DNA of 64,000 bases, taken from the NCBI RefSeq assembly GCF_029338175.1, contig NZ_CP119862.1:4186839-4250838 (forward strand), in the 5' to 3' direction. Source of the DNA: Citrobacter enshiensis. GTDB lineage: Bacteria; Pseudomonadota; Gammaproteobacteria; Enterobacterales; Enterobacteriaceae. The position numbers were made by a program, and so were the translations under genes. Shown in pieces: positions 1-8,594 of this stretch (the first letter of the stretch is position 1; the number at the start of each line of letters is the position of its first letter). The notes beneath the pieces were generated by a model. It worked only from the letters and a program-made list of their open reading frames with translations, was not told the origin of the DNA and ran no database searches.

Positions 1-711
1 AACCTCGACAAGGGCAACATCCAGTTCGACCGTCTGGTGATTGAATGTACCGGCATGGCCGATCCCGGCCCGATTATTCAGACCTTTTTCTCACATGAAG
101 TGCTGTGCGAACGCTACCTGCTGGACGGCGTGATTGCGCTGGTCGATGCAGTCCATGCCGACGAGCAGATGAACCAGTTCACCATCGCCCAGTCGCAGAT
201 TGGCTACGCTGACCGCATCCTGCTGACCAAAACCGATGTGGCGGGTGAAAGCGAAAAACTGCGTGAGCGCCTGGCGCGCATCAACGCCCGCGCCCCGGTT
301 TACACCGTTACCCACGGCAATATCGACCTCTCCCTGCTGTTCAACACCAACGGCTTTATGCTGGAAGAGAACGTGGTCAGCGCCACACCGCGTTTCCACT
401 TTATCGCCGACAAGCAGAACGATATTTCATCGATTGTGGTGGACCTGGATTACCCGGTCGACATCAGCGACGTTTCCCGCGTGATGGAAAACCTGCTGCT
501 GGAATCTGCCGACAAGCTGCTGCGCTACAAAGGAATGCTGTGGATCGACGGCGAGCCAAACCGCCTGCTATTCCAGGGCGTGCAACGCCTCTACAGCGCC
601 GACTGGGACCGCCCGTGGGGCGACGAACAGCCGCACAGCACGCTGGTATTTATCGGGATTCAACTCCCCGAAGAAGAGATAAGGGCGGCGTTTGCGGGGC
701 TGAAGAAGTAA
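1..711 (+). CDS. yjiA: YjiA, zinc-binding P-loop GTPase (COG0523), 3' part
   Basis: The reading frame is open from the first base, so the N-terminus with the P-loop and CxCC metal motif lies outside the window; 236 of about 318 residues are visible. What is seen is the DPGPI stretch near the start, the LLTKTD guanine-specificity motif (G4), and a C-terminal CobW_C-type domain ending in EEEIRAAFAGLKK. The family binds zinc and hydrolyses GTP in the cytoplasm, probably as a metal chaperone or insertase; the client of YjiA is unknown. In E. coli the gene follows yjiX, which would lie to the left. A REP element follows the stop codon. The identification rests on overall resemblance to E. coli YjiA. 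Confidence 0.93.
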   Translation, partial: NLDKGNIQFDRLVIECTGMADPGPIIQTFFSHEVLCERYLLDGVIALVDAVHADEQMNQFTIAQSQIGYADRILLTKTDVAGESEKLRERLARINARAPVYTVTHGNIDLSLLFNTNGFMLEENVVSATPRFHFIADKQNDISSIVVDLDYPVDISDVSRVMENLLLESADKLLRYKGMLWIDGEPNRLLFQGVQRLYSADWDRPWGDEQPHSTLVFIGIQLPEEEIRAAFAGLKK

Positions 712-716
712 ACCAT

Positions 717-803
717 CCTGATGCCCGATGGCGCTATGCTTATCGGGCCGGTGCCGATTTGTAAGCCGGATAAGGCGTAGCCGCCATCCGGCAGATACAG
801 GTC
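717..803. repeat. REP/BIME element
   Basis: Two inverted REP units: one reads gatgcccgatggcgc...cttatcgggc, the other ccggataaggcgtag...gccatccggc. They sit in the gap between the convergent yjiA and brnA genes, the usual place for REP elements in enterics, where they stabilise 3' ends or bind gyrase/IHF. Confidence 0.85.
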
Positions 804-815
804 AGCACAGACACG

Positions 816-1118
816 CTATTTCTTGTTTTGCTCCCGCAGCATGGCTTCGCGCAAAATCGCATTAAGCCGCGTCTGATACCCTTTCCCCGGACGTTTCAGC
901 CACTCCATGACATCAGCATCAATACGCACAGAGGCTTGCATTTTCAATGGGCGAAAAAATCTCCCCCGCTCCGCGTCAGACCATGCGTCATCACCAGATG
1001 AAGGAATGTCGCTGTAATCAATTTCATCATCCGGTTTATTCGCCAGCACCTTAAGTTCAGCCGCATGCTGAGCACTGAGCGCGGATACGCTGCCGCGTTT
1101 ATGTTTAACCATGCTCAT
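816..1118 (-). CDS. brnA: BrnA antitoxin (ribbon-helix-helix), partner toxin degraded
   Basis: A 100-residue protein with a charged N-terminal half and a C-terminal ribbon-helix-helix fold (around VRIDADVMEWLK to LNAILREAML), the layout of BrnA. BrnA neutralises the RNase BrnT and represses the brnTA promoter. The start is taken at the ATG preceded by gaggaatcgtt; a second ATG two codons on is possible. Its start overlaps the last codons of a brnT reading frame on the same strand, which is the normal brnT-brnA arrangement, but only the C-terminus of BrnT survives. The antitoxin is therefore an orphan here. Confidence 0.85.
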   Translation of the reverse strand: MSMVKHKRGSVSALSAQHAAELKVLANKPDDEIDYSDIPSSGDDAWSDAERGRFFRPLKMQASVRIDADVMEWLKRPGKGYQTRLNAILREAMLREQNKK

Positions 1119-1290
1119 AACGATTCCTCTCTTTACTGTCTGCCTTTCGGGCGCTAATGATCCGAATGACTTCGCTGCCACTTTCAAAACGAACGGTGTG
1201 GGCGACAAGAATGACAATAATCCCATGTACCAACCCGAGGGTTTGCCAGCGGCGGTAAAAAAGCCTCGCGTAAAAAAGCGTAATTCTTAT
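1105..1290 (-). pseudogene. brnT: brnT toxin remnant (C-terminal about 45 codons)
   Basis: In the minus-strand frame ending with TAA at 1107-1105 one reads WQTLGLVHG, then VAHTVRFESGSEVIR and ISARKADSKERNRYEHG, a typical BrnT C-terminus ending inside the start of brnA. Upstream, the frame stays open but the residues (LFYARLFYRR) no longer resemble BrnT, and no BrnT start such as the usual FEWDPxKA segment is found. A short tandem repeat, ctttttta-cgcgagg-ctttttta, lies at the breakpoint. I infer a 5' deletion of the toxin gene. Confidence 0.7.
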
Positions 1291-1441
1291 TTTTAAGGCG
1301 CATCTGAACGGTGCGATTTTTATTATTCCCCGCCAAATATAACCCGCAAAAATATATCCAGTTTATTCCAGAAGGTGTCTATTTCATTCTATTTTCATCT
1401 GGACTTTTTGTTTTTTTGCTGATGTTATATCCAGGTTTTTT

Positions 1442-1518
1442 AGCGCGATGCGGGTGTGCTCGAACACACCCGCATCGCTGATCACAATCCCTATTAAAGG
1501 AGAATAGAGACTATGACT
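1442..1518 (-). ncRNA. symR: SymR antisense RNA
   Basis: The minus strand from about 1518 reads agtcatagtctctattctc and continues through a strong hairpin (gcgatgcgggtgtg / cacacccgcatcgc at 1445-1478). This closely resembles the E. coli SymR RNA as I remember it. It covers the symE ribosome-binding site and start codon, so it would repress symE translation by pairing. The ends are estimated from the E. coli RNA. The hairpin is not followed by a T-run on this strand, so the 3' end is uncertain. Confidence 0.75.
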
Positions 1519-1857
1519 ACCAACCATTCTATTGCAGAATGCACCGATCCAGAAGTGTCCCCGGCAAATAACCGTCGTCTGACGGTGAGTTATGCGAGTC
1601 GCCATCCTGATTATACCCGTATCCCCGCCCTCACCCTGAAAGGCCAGTGGCTGGAGGCGGCCGGTTTTACCACCGGTACGGAAGTGGATGTGAAAGTGAT
1701 GGACGGCTGTATTGTGCTGACCGCGCTGCCCCCCGCCGCCGAAGAGAGCGAATTAATGCAGTCGCTGCGTAAAGTGAGCAAACTGTCGGCGCGCAAACAG
1801 CAGCAAATCCAGGAGTTTATCGCCCTGGTCGAGCGGAATAAAAAGACCTTCCGCTAA
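1513..1857 (+). CDS. symE: SymE, SOS-induced toxin-like protein with AbrB-type fold
   Basis: A 114-residue protein. The N-terminal about 20 residues are variable. The core contains [30 protein letters not shown], then [14 protein letters not shown], the SymE_toxin/SpoVT-AbrB signature. In E. coli SymE is LexA-controlled, reduces translation when over-produced, and behaves as an RNase or nucleoid-condensing protein; SymR represses it. The start ATG follows aaaggagaatagagact, a good ribosome-binding site that the antisense RNA covers. In E. coli the gene lies in the hsd/mcr region near yjiA; the restriction genes themselves are absent here. Confidence 0.92.
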   Translation: MTTNHSIAECTDPEVSPANNRRLTVSYASRHPDYTRIPALTLKGQWLEAAGFTTGTEVDVKVMDGCIVLTALPPAAEESELMQSLRKVSKLSARKQQQIQEFIALVERNKKTFR

Positions 1858-1866
1858 GGGGATCGC

Positions 1867-1900
1867 CCCCGGTAACATCCTGCTTACCGGGGTTTATAAA
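1867..1900 (+). terminator. Rho-independent terminator after symE
   Basis: CCCCGGTAA (1867-1875) pairs with TTACCGGGG (1884-1892), followed by TTTATAAA. It sits ten bases after the symE stop codon and just beyond the 3' end of the convergent 520-codon gene, so it may serve both. Confidence 0.75.
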
Positions 1901-1902
1901 TG

Positions 1903-3465
1903 CTATCGGTTCAACGCTTTACTAAACGCCATGCCTAATTGCGTATCTTCCGAGATATGGTGTGAAACGACCTCTTTCAACGTGGGTTTGGCATCAGGGA
2001 TCAGCATCTTGTAATAACCCACGCACCGGTTGTCGACATAAAGTTGCGTCACGTTCTTTTTGTTATGTATCCGCTGCTTCAGGGAGAGTTCCGATTCAGC
2101 GGCAAAACGGTTAATCAAATAGTTGCGCTGAAAATCGCTGACAAATAATGGCATGTGCCATTTTTTTCTTTGTGAAGACAGGGATAACTGAACATGCGCA
2201 TCCTCGCGCACATCAATATTTTCAACAACAAAATCTGTCGCTACAGGTAATTTTGCCTGGTCTGCATTTGTGCAGGAGAGTATGGCAACTTTACCGCGTG
2301 GGGTTTTCCGGTGCTGGCCTGAAGGGGCATCGATGGAAAAATGACACTCTGCTCCTCCGGCATGTTCCAGCCAGATAGCCATTTCACCGTTGAGTAAGGC
2401 GTCGATACTTTCATTCGCGCGAAGATATTTTCTGGGCACATAAAAGGTAATGTAACTGTCGTCAATTTTACCCAGAACCTTAAACTGCAACGTTTCAACG
2501 TCCTCCAGATAAATATCCTCCAGCTTAACCCGTTTATCCGGGTTAACTGACTCTGCGGTCACGTTCTTTTTATCTGTCCTCTTAACCACAAAGTTAATAA
2601 ATTCTCTGCTACGCGGATTTATCGCATAAAAAATATAATGATTTCCTGACTTATCCTCCCGAAAATAAAGCTTCAGGCGCTCCAGTTTTTGTCGCAGACC
2701 ATGCCACTGATTACCGCCAATAGGCTGATGATATTTTTCCCCATAGAACAAAAACTCGACAAGAAGCTTATCTTTTTTGATGCTTATCAGGCCGTTTTGC
2801 AGCGGCGTTAACGCTTTAAATTTCTTCTCACTAAGCACCGGTACCGCGACAGGCGCTGGCTGTTTCGCACTGCCAGAAGCCGATGAGGGAGACAGTGTTC
2901 CTTTTTGCTCCCAGCCAGATTTACCATCGTGGAGCTGGATCAGCACCTCCGTTCCCGTCTGTTGCTTCACCTGCGCCAGCAGATCTTTTATCTGGCTTAC
3001 CGCAATCTTCCTCGCCCGTAGGGTTGAGGCCGCAATATGAAAATTTAGCACCGCTTTTTCGGTTCGGGCGCGAACGTCAACACGATCCTGTAGCAAATGC
3101 GCTTTTTCAATCACAACGGGGAGCCATCCCTTTTCTTTTTTACTCACAGCCTTAACAGAAGGTTTAGCGGATTTATTCTTTATACTCTGTCCGGCGGCAA
3201 AACAGGGATGAAGGGGCCACGGCGGGCCAAGCTCATCAAACAAAACACGTGAGCCTGATGGATGCTCATAATAGTAAACAGGCTGGCCACATGTTTTACA
3301 CTTTACGTTCGGGACGGTAAACGACCGGAAATCATTATAATGATTCTTTTTTAGCTGATACTCGGATTTACCTGCCGTTTTCTTTTTTTTAACTTTTGCA
3401 GTCTGTCCACCGACCGCAATGGGTCTGACAATACCATTAATGGTCCTGAAGATAATATTGCTCAT
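1903..3465 (-). CDS. Unknown 520-residue protein with N-terminal zinc-finger-like motif
   Basis: I do not recognise this protein. The N-terminus is basic (KVKKKKTAGK). Residues about 55-90 carry a CKTCGQPVYYYEHPSG motif followed by FDELGPPWPLHPC, which looks like a small CxxC...H...C zinc site found in several unrelated bacterial proteins. A low-complexity linker follows (SPSSASGSAKQPAPVAVPV, near residue 200). The C-terminal two thirds has no motif I can name. It stands alone between symE and the NlpC/P60 gene in a place that in E. coli holds restriction genes, so a defence or stress role is possible but is only positional inference. Confidence 0.75.
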   Translation of the reverse strand: MSNIIFRTINGIVRPIAVGGQTAKVKKKKTAGKSEYQLKKNHYNDFRSFTVPNVKCKTCGQPVYYYEHPSGSRVLFDELGPPWPLHPCFAAGQSIKNKSAKPSVKAVSKKEKGWLPVVIEKAHLLQDRVDVRARTEKAVLNFHIAASTLRARKIAVSQIKDLLAQVKQQTGTEVLIQLHDGKSGWEQKGTLSPSSASGSAKQPAPVAVPVLSEKKFKALTPLQNGLISIKKDKLLVEFLFYGEKYHQPIGGNQWHGLRQKLERLKLYFREDKSGNHYIFYAINPRSREFINFVVKRTDKKNVTAESVNPDKRVKLEDIYLEDVETLQFKVLGKIDDSYITFYVPRKYLRANESIDALLNGEMAIWLEHAGGAECHFSIDAPSGQHRKTPRGKVAILSCTNADQAKLPVATDFVVENIDVREDAHVQLSLSSQRKKWHMPLFVSDFQRNYLINRFAAESELSLKQRIHNKKNVTQLYVDNRCVGYYKMLIPDAKPTLKEVVSHHISEDTQLGMAFSKALNR

Positions 3466-3969
3466 CGCGCCATCGCCTTTAGATGATTCTTATCGCAATA
3501 CTACGCCAGTGGGGGAGATTAATAAATACTCTGTTTCGTCCACCTCGTCAGTGCAGGAAGTTCGCCTGAGAGGTTCATGAAGCGCAAGGCCGGGCACAGG
3601 CAAGAGCCTCAGCCGTAACATGCAGTCGCTTTTCAGATGGCTTTTTGTTTTTTTATGCTTATCTCTATGAATACGTGTTCGCGGGTAAGAACAATCTGGA
3701 AGAACATATTAAAAACAGGCAATTACACAATTTTAATTACAGCCCCTTAATATTAACTTTCCAGTCTTATGGGACCCGTACATTTTATCTATTTTATAAA
3801 CAATGAGTTATCGCCCTGTCCATTTATGGACTGATTAGTGAAAGATGCATTCATTCATCAATGTTATTATTCCTGGCGTCGTTAAAACTATAAATTTAAA
3901 CCATCAGGGTTGATGGGTTTCTTTTGCGCAAAATGTAAGGATGTGACCCTATAAATTAATTTATGAGTT
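3466..3969. other. 504-bp A+T-rich intergenic region
   Basis: No gene is supported here. Base composition becomes A+T rich from about 3640 and stays so into the following gene, unlike the G+C-rich yji genes. It presumably holds the promoters of the divergent 520-codon gene and the NlpC/P60 gene. I see no clear operator. A small repeat ccatcagg-gttgatggg lies near 3901. Confidence 0.6.
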
Positions 3970-4500
3970 ATGCTTCGTTTAATTTTATTTATTGTTTTTG
4001 TACTTTCTTCTTCAACCACCTTTGCTTTCGAAAATATCATTCCTGAAGAATGGGGAAGCGATCCTGTTTTTACTTTTAAATCATCGCCTCCGCCAACACA
4101 TATATTAAAAGAAGGGAATTTAAAGCAACGTATTATGGATGAATATGCCCAATGGAAAGGAACCCGTTATCTCTGGGGCGGAAATAGTCATAATGGTATT
4201 GACTGTTCGGCGTTCACCCGAAGAGTGATACACACCGTCGCTCATCTGAATTTACCGAGAACCGCCGCTGAGCAGAGTCATACTGGCTACCCCGTTCAAC
4301 AGGAACAACTGAAACCTGGAGACCTGGTCTTTTTTATGACAAAGCCCAATGTTCGCCATGTCGGTGTCTTTGTCGGTAACGACCAATTTATCCATGCGTC
4401 GAGTTCCCGGGGCGTGATGCTCTCTCATTTGTCAGGCAGTTACTGGCAAGAGCATTATCTGACCGCCAGGAGAATGGCCCCGGTACGGGGATTTTCGTAG
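3970..4500 (+). CDS. Exported NlpC/P60-family cysteine peptidase
   Basis: A 176-residue protein with an N-terminal signal peptide (hydrophobic LRLILFIVFVLSSS, likely cleaved near AFA-FEN). An NlpC/P60 domain follows, with the catalytic triad Cys79 (GIDCSAF), His130 (RHVGVF) and His142 (FIHASS). The family cleaves D-Glu-mDAP bonds in peptidoglycan stem peptides in the periplasm. The length is close to that of Spr/NlpC-type hydrolases, but no lipobox is present, so it should be soluble. The ATG has no clear Shine-Dalgarno sequence. The gene is A+T rich compared with yjiN next door, which suggests horizontal origin. A cell-wall remodelling enzyme is most likely; a secreted effector is not excluded. 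Confidence 0.85.
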   Translation: MLRLILFIVFVLSSSTTFAFENIIPEEWGSDPVFTFKSSPPPTHILKEGNLKQRIMDEYAQWKGTRYLWGGNSHNGIDCSAFTRRVIHTVAHLNLPRTAAEQSHTGYPVQQEQLKPGDLVFFMTKPNVRHVGVFVGNDQFIHASSSRGVMLSHLSGSYWQEHYLTARRMAPVRGFS

Positions 4501-4730
4501 CTTACGGACTCCCCTCCTCGCATCCGATGTCGGCGCTGGGTATGTACGAAACGGGGGCAGACACGCTGTGGCTTTGTCATCAACCGTTACGCGTTTCAAA
4601 GTACAACGCTCAATAATGCGTTCACGATAATTTTCCGTTCATGATTCATGAACACATTAAAATCGTGAACGGCGTGTCTTACCTCGCTGCCTTTTGCACT
4701 TTTCCCCCGCCTCCCTCTATCCTTAACCTT

Positions 4731-6011
4731 ATGAATAAAATCGCTGAACTCAAACGCGCCAAGTTGTTGGCGCTCTCTTTGCTGCTGATGGCTGCGGCAA
4801 CGTTTGTCATTACACTCTTTTTGCCACCCAATTTTTGGGTGCTGGGCATTAAGGCGATTGCCGAAGCCGCGATGGTCGGCGCGCTGGCCGACTGGTTTGC
4901 AGTGGTGGCGCTGTTTCGTCGGGTGCCGATCCCGTTTATTTCTCGCCATACGGCGATTATCCCGCGTAATAAAGACCGGATCGGCGAAAATCTTGGTCAG
5001 TTCGTCCAGGAGAAGTTTCTCGATACCCAGTCACTGGTGGCGCTGATTCGCCGCCACGAACCGGCCAGCCTTCTCGGTAACTGGTTCAGCCAGCCGGAAA
5101 ACGCCCAGCGGATAGGGCAGCATCTGTTGCAGATCATGAGCGGTTTTCTGGAGCTGACCGACGATGCCCGCATTCAACGACTGATCAAGCGCGCGGTGCA
5201 TAAAGCCATTGATAAGGTGGATCTCTCCGGCGCCAGCGCATTAATGCTGGAGAGTATGACCAAAAACGATCGCCATCAGGAGTTGCTCGACACGCTGATT
5301 GCCCAGCTAATCGCCCTGCTGCAGCGTGACAGCTCGCGGGCGTTTATCGCCCACCAGATCGTGCGCTGGCTGGAGACGGAACACCCGCTTAAAGCGAAGA
5401 TTTTGCCGACCGAATGGCTGGGAGAACACAGCGCCGAACTGGTTTCGGAGGCCGTCAACTCGCTACTTGATGATATCAGCCACGATCGCGCCCATCAGAT
5501 CCGCCATGCATTCGATCGCGCAACGTTTGCGTTGATCGACAAACTCAAACACGATCCGGAGATGGCGTTGCGGGCAGAGAATATCAAAGCATATCTGAAA
5601 GAAGATGAGGCGTTTAACCGTTATCTCGGCGAGCTGTGGGGGGATGTCCGTCAGTGGCTGAAAGCGGATATTAATGCCGAGGATTCCCGGGTGAAGCAGC
5701 GGATCGCGCATGCCGGGCAGTGGTTTGGTGAAACGCTGGTCGCCGACGAAGCGCTGCGCGCATCGCTGAATGGTCATCTGGAACAGGCCGCACGTAAGGT
5801 TGCGCCAGAGTTCGCCGCGTTCCTGACGCGCCACATCAGCGATACGGTCAAAAGCTGGGATGCGCGGGATATGTCACAGCAAATTGAGCTGAATATCGGC
5901 AAAGATTTGCAGTTTATCCGCGTCAACGGCACGCTGGTCGGCGGCTCCATCGGACTGGTGCTGTATCTGCTCTCGCAAATTCCGTCTCTGCTGACGCTGC
6001 CGAACCTTTAA
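4731..6011 (+). CDS. yjiN: YjiN, DUF445 inner-membrane protein
   Basis: A 426-residue protein, the same length as E. coli YjiN. I chose the ATG giving [16 protein letters not shown], which matches the family start; an in-frame upstream extension is rejected. A transmembrane hairpin lies near residues 15-60 ([19 protein letters not shown], then [20 protein letters not shown]). A long amphipathic helical region follows, and a C-terminal membrane segment ([16 protein letters not shown]) closes the protein. The family has no assigned function; the topology suggests a membrane-anchored, periplasmic or cytoplasmic helical scaffold. A BIME follows the stop. Confidence 0.93.
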   Translation: MNKIAELKRAKLLALSLLLMAAATFVITLFLPPNFWVLGIKAIAEAAMVGALADWFAVVALFRRVPIPFISRHTAIIPRNKDRIGENLGQFVQEKFLDTQSLVALIRRHEPASLLGNWFSQPENAQRIGQHLLQIMSGFLELTDDARIQRLIKRAVHKAIDKVDLSGASALMLESMTKNDRHQELLDTLIAQLIALLQRDSSRAFIAHQIVRWLETEHPLKAKILPTEWLGEHSAELVSEAVNSLLDDISHDRAHQIRHAFDRATFALIDKLKHDPEMALRAENIKAYLKEDEAFNRYLGELWGDVRQWLKADINAEDSRVKQRIAHAGQWFGETLVADEALRASLNGHLEQAARKVAPEFAAFLTRHISDTVKSWDARDMSQQIELNIGKDLQFIRVNGTLVGGSIGLVLYLLSQIPSLLTLPNL

Positions 6012-6013
6012 TG

Positions 6014-6116
6014 CCGACGGTTTGCCGGATGGCGGCATACATGCCTTATCCGGCCTACAAAACCCTGCGACGAGTCTGTAGGCCGGATAAGGCGAAGCCG
6101 TCATCCGGCAAAAACG
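6014..6116. repeat. BIME (paired REP units)
   Basis: gccggatggcggcatac...gccttatccggcctac followed by the inverted unit gtaggccggataaggcg...gccgtcatccggc. It lies between the convergent yjiN and GH105 genes, ending right at the last codons of the latter. Confidence 0.9.
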
Positions 6117-7199
6117 CTATCGCGTTACTTCAAGCCAGTTACCCTGGTCCATTTCCAGCAACAGCAGCATGGTGAGCGCCTGCGCATAAGGCACCGGCGC
6201 TATCGCGATGTCACAGTAATACTGGATATCCCAGCCGAGCATCGTCCCGCGTGAAGCTTCCAGCACCAGACCGCCGTCGTCGATCCGCGCCATCACGGCG
6301 TCGAACGCGCGCAGCGCGCTGGCGCTGACTGAATCATCCAGAATCCCCATCCGCACGCCGCGCAGCATACCGTAGGCAATGCCTGCCGTTGCTGATGATT
6401 CCTGCGGTGACAGCGGATCGTCGAGCACCGTATGCCACATGCCGTTGTCGGCCTGCAGTTCGCAGAGCGTGCGTACCTGGCGCGCCACCACCTGCGACAG
6501 AAAACGCCGCACGCTGGTGTCGAGATGCTCGCCCATCAGTTCGATAAACTCTGGGATCGCCACGGTGATCCACGCGTTGCCCCGCGCCCAGAACGCCCCG
6601 GCGTAATGGTGTTTATCGACAAACGTCCAGCCGTGATACCACAGCCCGCTCGCCGGATCGCTGAGATAACGCGTGTGCAGCAGGAACTGGTATCCCGCTT
6701 CATCAATCAGATCCTGGCGTTTCAGCGCAATACCCGCGACGCCCAGAAACAGACAGGTCATAAACAGCGTGTCATCCCACAGCTGGCCGGTATTGGCCTG
6801 CTCTTTCACCACATGCTGAAAACCGCCCTCTTCCGTTTTCGGCAAATCACGCAGGAGCGCATCCGCCCAGTCGTTGACGACGGCCAACAGATCCTGGCGT
6901 TGATGATGTTTCGCCACCAGCGCCAGTGCGATCATCGGCGCCGTGGTGTTGATCTGCATCTCCGGCAAGCCTTTGCCGATCTGTGTTTCATACCAGGTGA
7001 GGATCGACTGTTGCAGCGCCGTGTCCTGCTGGAAATCCGCAAAACGCCAGAAACCGTACAGCCCCACGCCGATCTCCCACTCCCACTCTTCGAAGTGGAT
7101 CGAAAATCCGTCGCTGGTGCCTACTTCATCAAGGTTTTTCAGACGGCAAAATCCGCGAACCACCTGATCCAACGTTCCCATCAGTGCATCACGATTCAT
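6117..7199 (-). CDS. Glycoside hydrolase family 88/105-type unsaturated uronyl hydrolase
   Basis: A 360-residue (alpha/alpha)6-barrel-type protein. It contains TGQLWDDTLFMTC with the conserved Asp of GH105 enzymes, LWYHGWTF, and the diagnostic AFWARGNAW motif. Family members remove the unsaturated uronic acid left at the non-reducing end of oligosaccharides by polysaccharide lyases (for example unsaturated rhamnogalacturonyl hydrolases YteR/YesR). No signal peptide is visible, so the substrate must be imported. The start overlaps the stop of the upstream gene by 4 bp (ATGA), indicating translational coupling. The exact substrate cannot be told from sequence. Confidence 0.85.
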   Translation of the reverse strand: MNRDALMGTLDQVVRGFCRLKNLDEVGTSDGFSIHFEEWEWEIGVGLYGFWRFADFQQDTALQQSILTWYETQIGKGLPEMQINTTAPMIALALVAKHHQRQDLLAVVNDWADALLRDLPKTEEGGFQHVVKEQANTGQLWDDTLFMTCLFLGVAGIALKRQDLIDEAGYQFLLHTRYLSDPASGLWYHGWTFVDKHHYAGAFWARGNAWITVAIPEFIELMGEHLDTSVRRFLSQVVARQVRTLCELQADNGMWHTVLDDPLSPQESSATAGIAYGMLRGVRMGILDDSVSASALRAFDAVMARIDDGGLVLEASRGTMLGWDIQYYCDIAIAPVPYAQALTMLLLLEMDQGNWLEVTR

Positions 7200-8353
7200 G
7201 CCTGGACTCCTTTAATCAGTTTACCCGCACGATCGCGCAGGCTCGCATCGTCTGCCATGAGGGCGAGAGCAGACAGCCCTCGATAATCAACGGGATAGCT
7301 TACGATTGCATTCAATTCAGCCAGCCCCTGCGCTTCAACCACGCTCAGCCAGTTTTCCAGCCGCGCTTTGGCGATCGCCTGCTGCTCGCGCCCTTTGCGG
7401 CACGAAGCGATAAACAACTCGTCAGGGAAGCACTGCCCCGCCAGATACTGCGCCGCATGAAAAGCCAGCGCGTGATTCTCGGTGTCGAAACGCATGGCGT
7501 CGCATCCGCGCTCATCCCGCCAGTAGCGGTAGCCCATCAGCGTGGATTTTATGCGGCGGAACAGCACCTCAGAAAAGTATTCGCCCTGGTGGCAACGCCA
7601 GATTTGCAGCAGTGGCAGCACGGAGAACACTGAAGCCTCTTCGCGCGCGCTGATGTGCTTGAGGGCGCTGTACAGCAGCGCTTCCGCCTGCGGTCCGTAT
7701 TCGCGCTGTTGCATCAGCGTCAACAGGTGGCTGGCGCAGACGTTGGTATGGGAAACCACCGGATGCTGGGACGCGCATTGATGTTCAGCCAGCACCTGAG
7801 TGTGGGGAAACGCCGCGCTCAGCGCTTCCGCGCCCAGATAGATCATCTGCAGAGAGCAGATCAATTCGCGCTCCGCCAGCTCATCCAGATGGATCAGCAG
7901 ACTGTTTTTGCCTGCGCGTAACGGGATTTCAACGTCGGTATGCTGCATAAGGTTGCGCGTAAACGGCGTGAAGCAAGCGACCTGAGTCTCCTCACACCAG
8001 ACTCGCACCCCGCCGCAGGTGCCCAGACGAAACGCGAAGGTCCCGGTGGACGGCGCGTAAAGATCAATCGCCAGCCAGCGCTGAACGTGAAACGGCAGCG
8101 GGCGGAAGTTAGGGAAAGAGACCACGCCAAGTTCGTCGGCAATAACGGCTTCATTGCAGGTCAGGGCCACAGCGGGATCGACCGCGCGCTGGGCCAGGTT
8201 TTGGCGAAACACGTCGCGACAAAATGATTCACTGGTCGCCGGGTCTGCCCCTTCGCCCGTGTAAAACTCGGCAAAGCGTTCTGTTTTTGCCGCTGAAAAC
8301 AGGAAACGCGTCAGTGCGTCTCCCTGTACCAATTTCCAGTCACCCTGTGACAT
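7196..8353 (-). CDS. Unknown protein of carbohydrate locus (possible jelly-roll N-domain)
   Basis: A 385-residue protein that I cannot place in a named family. The middle region (FHVQRWLAIDLYAPSTGTF, then TCGGVRVWCEETQV and VEIPLRAGKNSLLIHLDE) has the rhythm of a beta-sandwich/jelly-roll domain such as those at the N-terminus of large glycosidases. The C-terminal third is helical (YRYWRDERGCDAM; AAQYLAGQCFPDELF). It is the first gene of a two-gene operon with the GH105 hydrolase and lies downstream of three CRP-like sites, so a role in oligosaccharide breakdown is inferred from position. The start follows ggagttgagcaaat. Confidence 0.8.
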   Translation of the reverse strand: MSQGDWKLVQGDALTRFLFSAAKTERFAEFYTGEGADPATSESFCRDVFRQNLAQRAVDPAVALTCNEAVIADELGVVSFPNFRPLPFHVQRWLAIDLYAPSTGTFAFRLGTCGGVRVWCEETQVACFTPFTRNLMQHTDVEIPLRAGKNSLLIHLDELAERELICSLQMIYLGAEALSAAFPHTQVLAEHQCASQHPVVSHTNVCASHLLTLMQQREYGPQAEALLYSALKHISAREEASVFSVLPLLQIWRCHQGEYFSEVLFRRIKSTLMGYRYWRDERGCDAMRFDTENHALAFHAAQYLAGQCFPDELFIASCRKGREQQAIAKARLENWLSVVEAQGLAELNAIVSYPVDYRGLSALALMADDASLRDRAGKLIKGVQA

Positions 8354-8486
8354 ATTTGCTCAACTCCAGCAGGATTCATGCGATGGGCGATATTTTCAGC
8401 GGGTTTGATTTTTGAGGCGAGCAACCATTTTTGGCAAATATCGGGATATGCCTGACAACTCACAATCCGGAGGATACCAGGGGATG

Positions 8487-8591
8487 CAGAGTGATTCAGA
8501 TCACGCTTTATTGAGGATGATGGCAATACAGTGTGATGCAGATCACGCTAAATTTGAAACTCACCCTATTTGCGTGATCTGCATCACATAA
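8487..8591. promoter_or_regulatory. Three CRP-like palindromes at about 41-bp spacing
   Basis: AGTGATTCAGATCACG (8490-8505), TGTGATGCAGATCACG (8532-8547) and CGTGATCTGCATCACA (8573-8588) all fit the TGTGA-N6-TCACA CRP consensus with at most two deviations. Their centres are 42 and 41 bp apart, about four helical turns, so CRP dimers would lie on one face of the DNA. They sit in the 241-bp gap upstream of the minus-strand two-gene operon starting at 8353 and just past the stop of the gene at 8595-10268. Catabolite control of the sugar locus is inferred. Confidence 0.7.
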
Positions 8592-8594
8592 AAA

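Noticed and set aside
6432-7286. Long open frame on the plus strand opposite the GH105 gene
   Set aside because: It mirrors the codon structure of the minus-strand gene, has no family resemblance and no ribosome-binding site.
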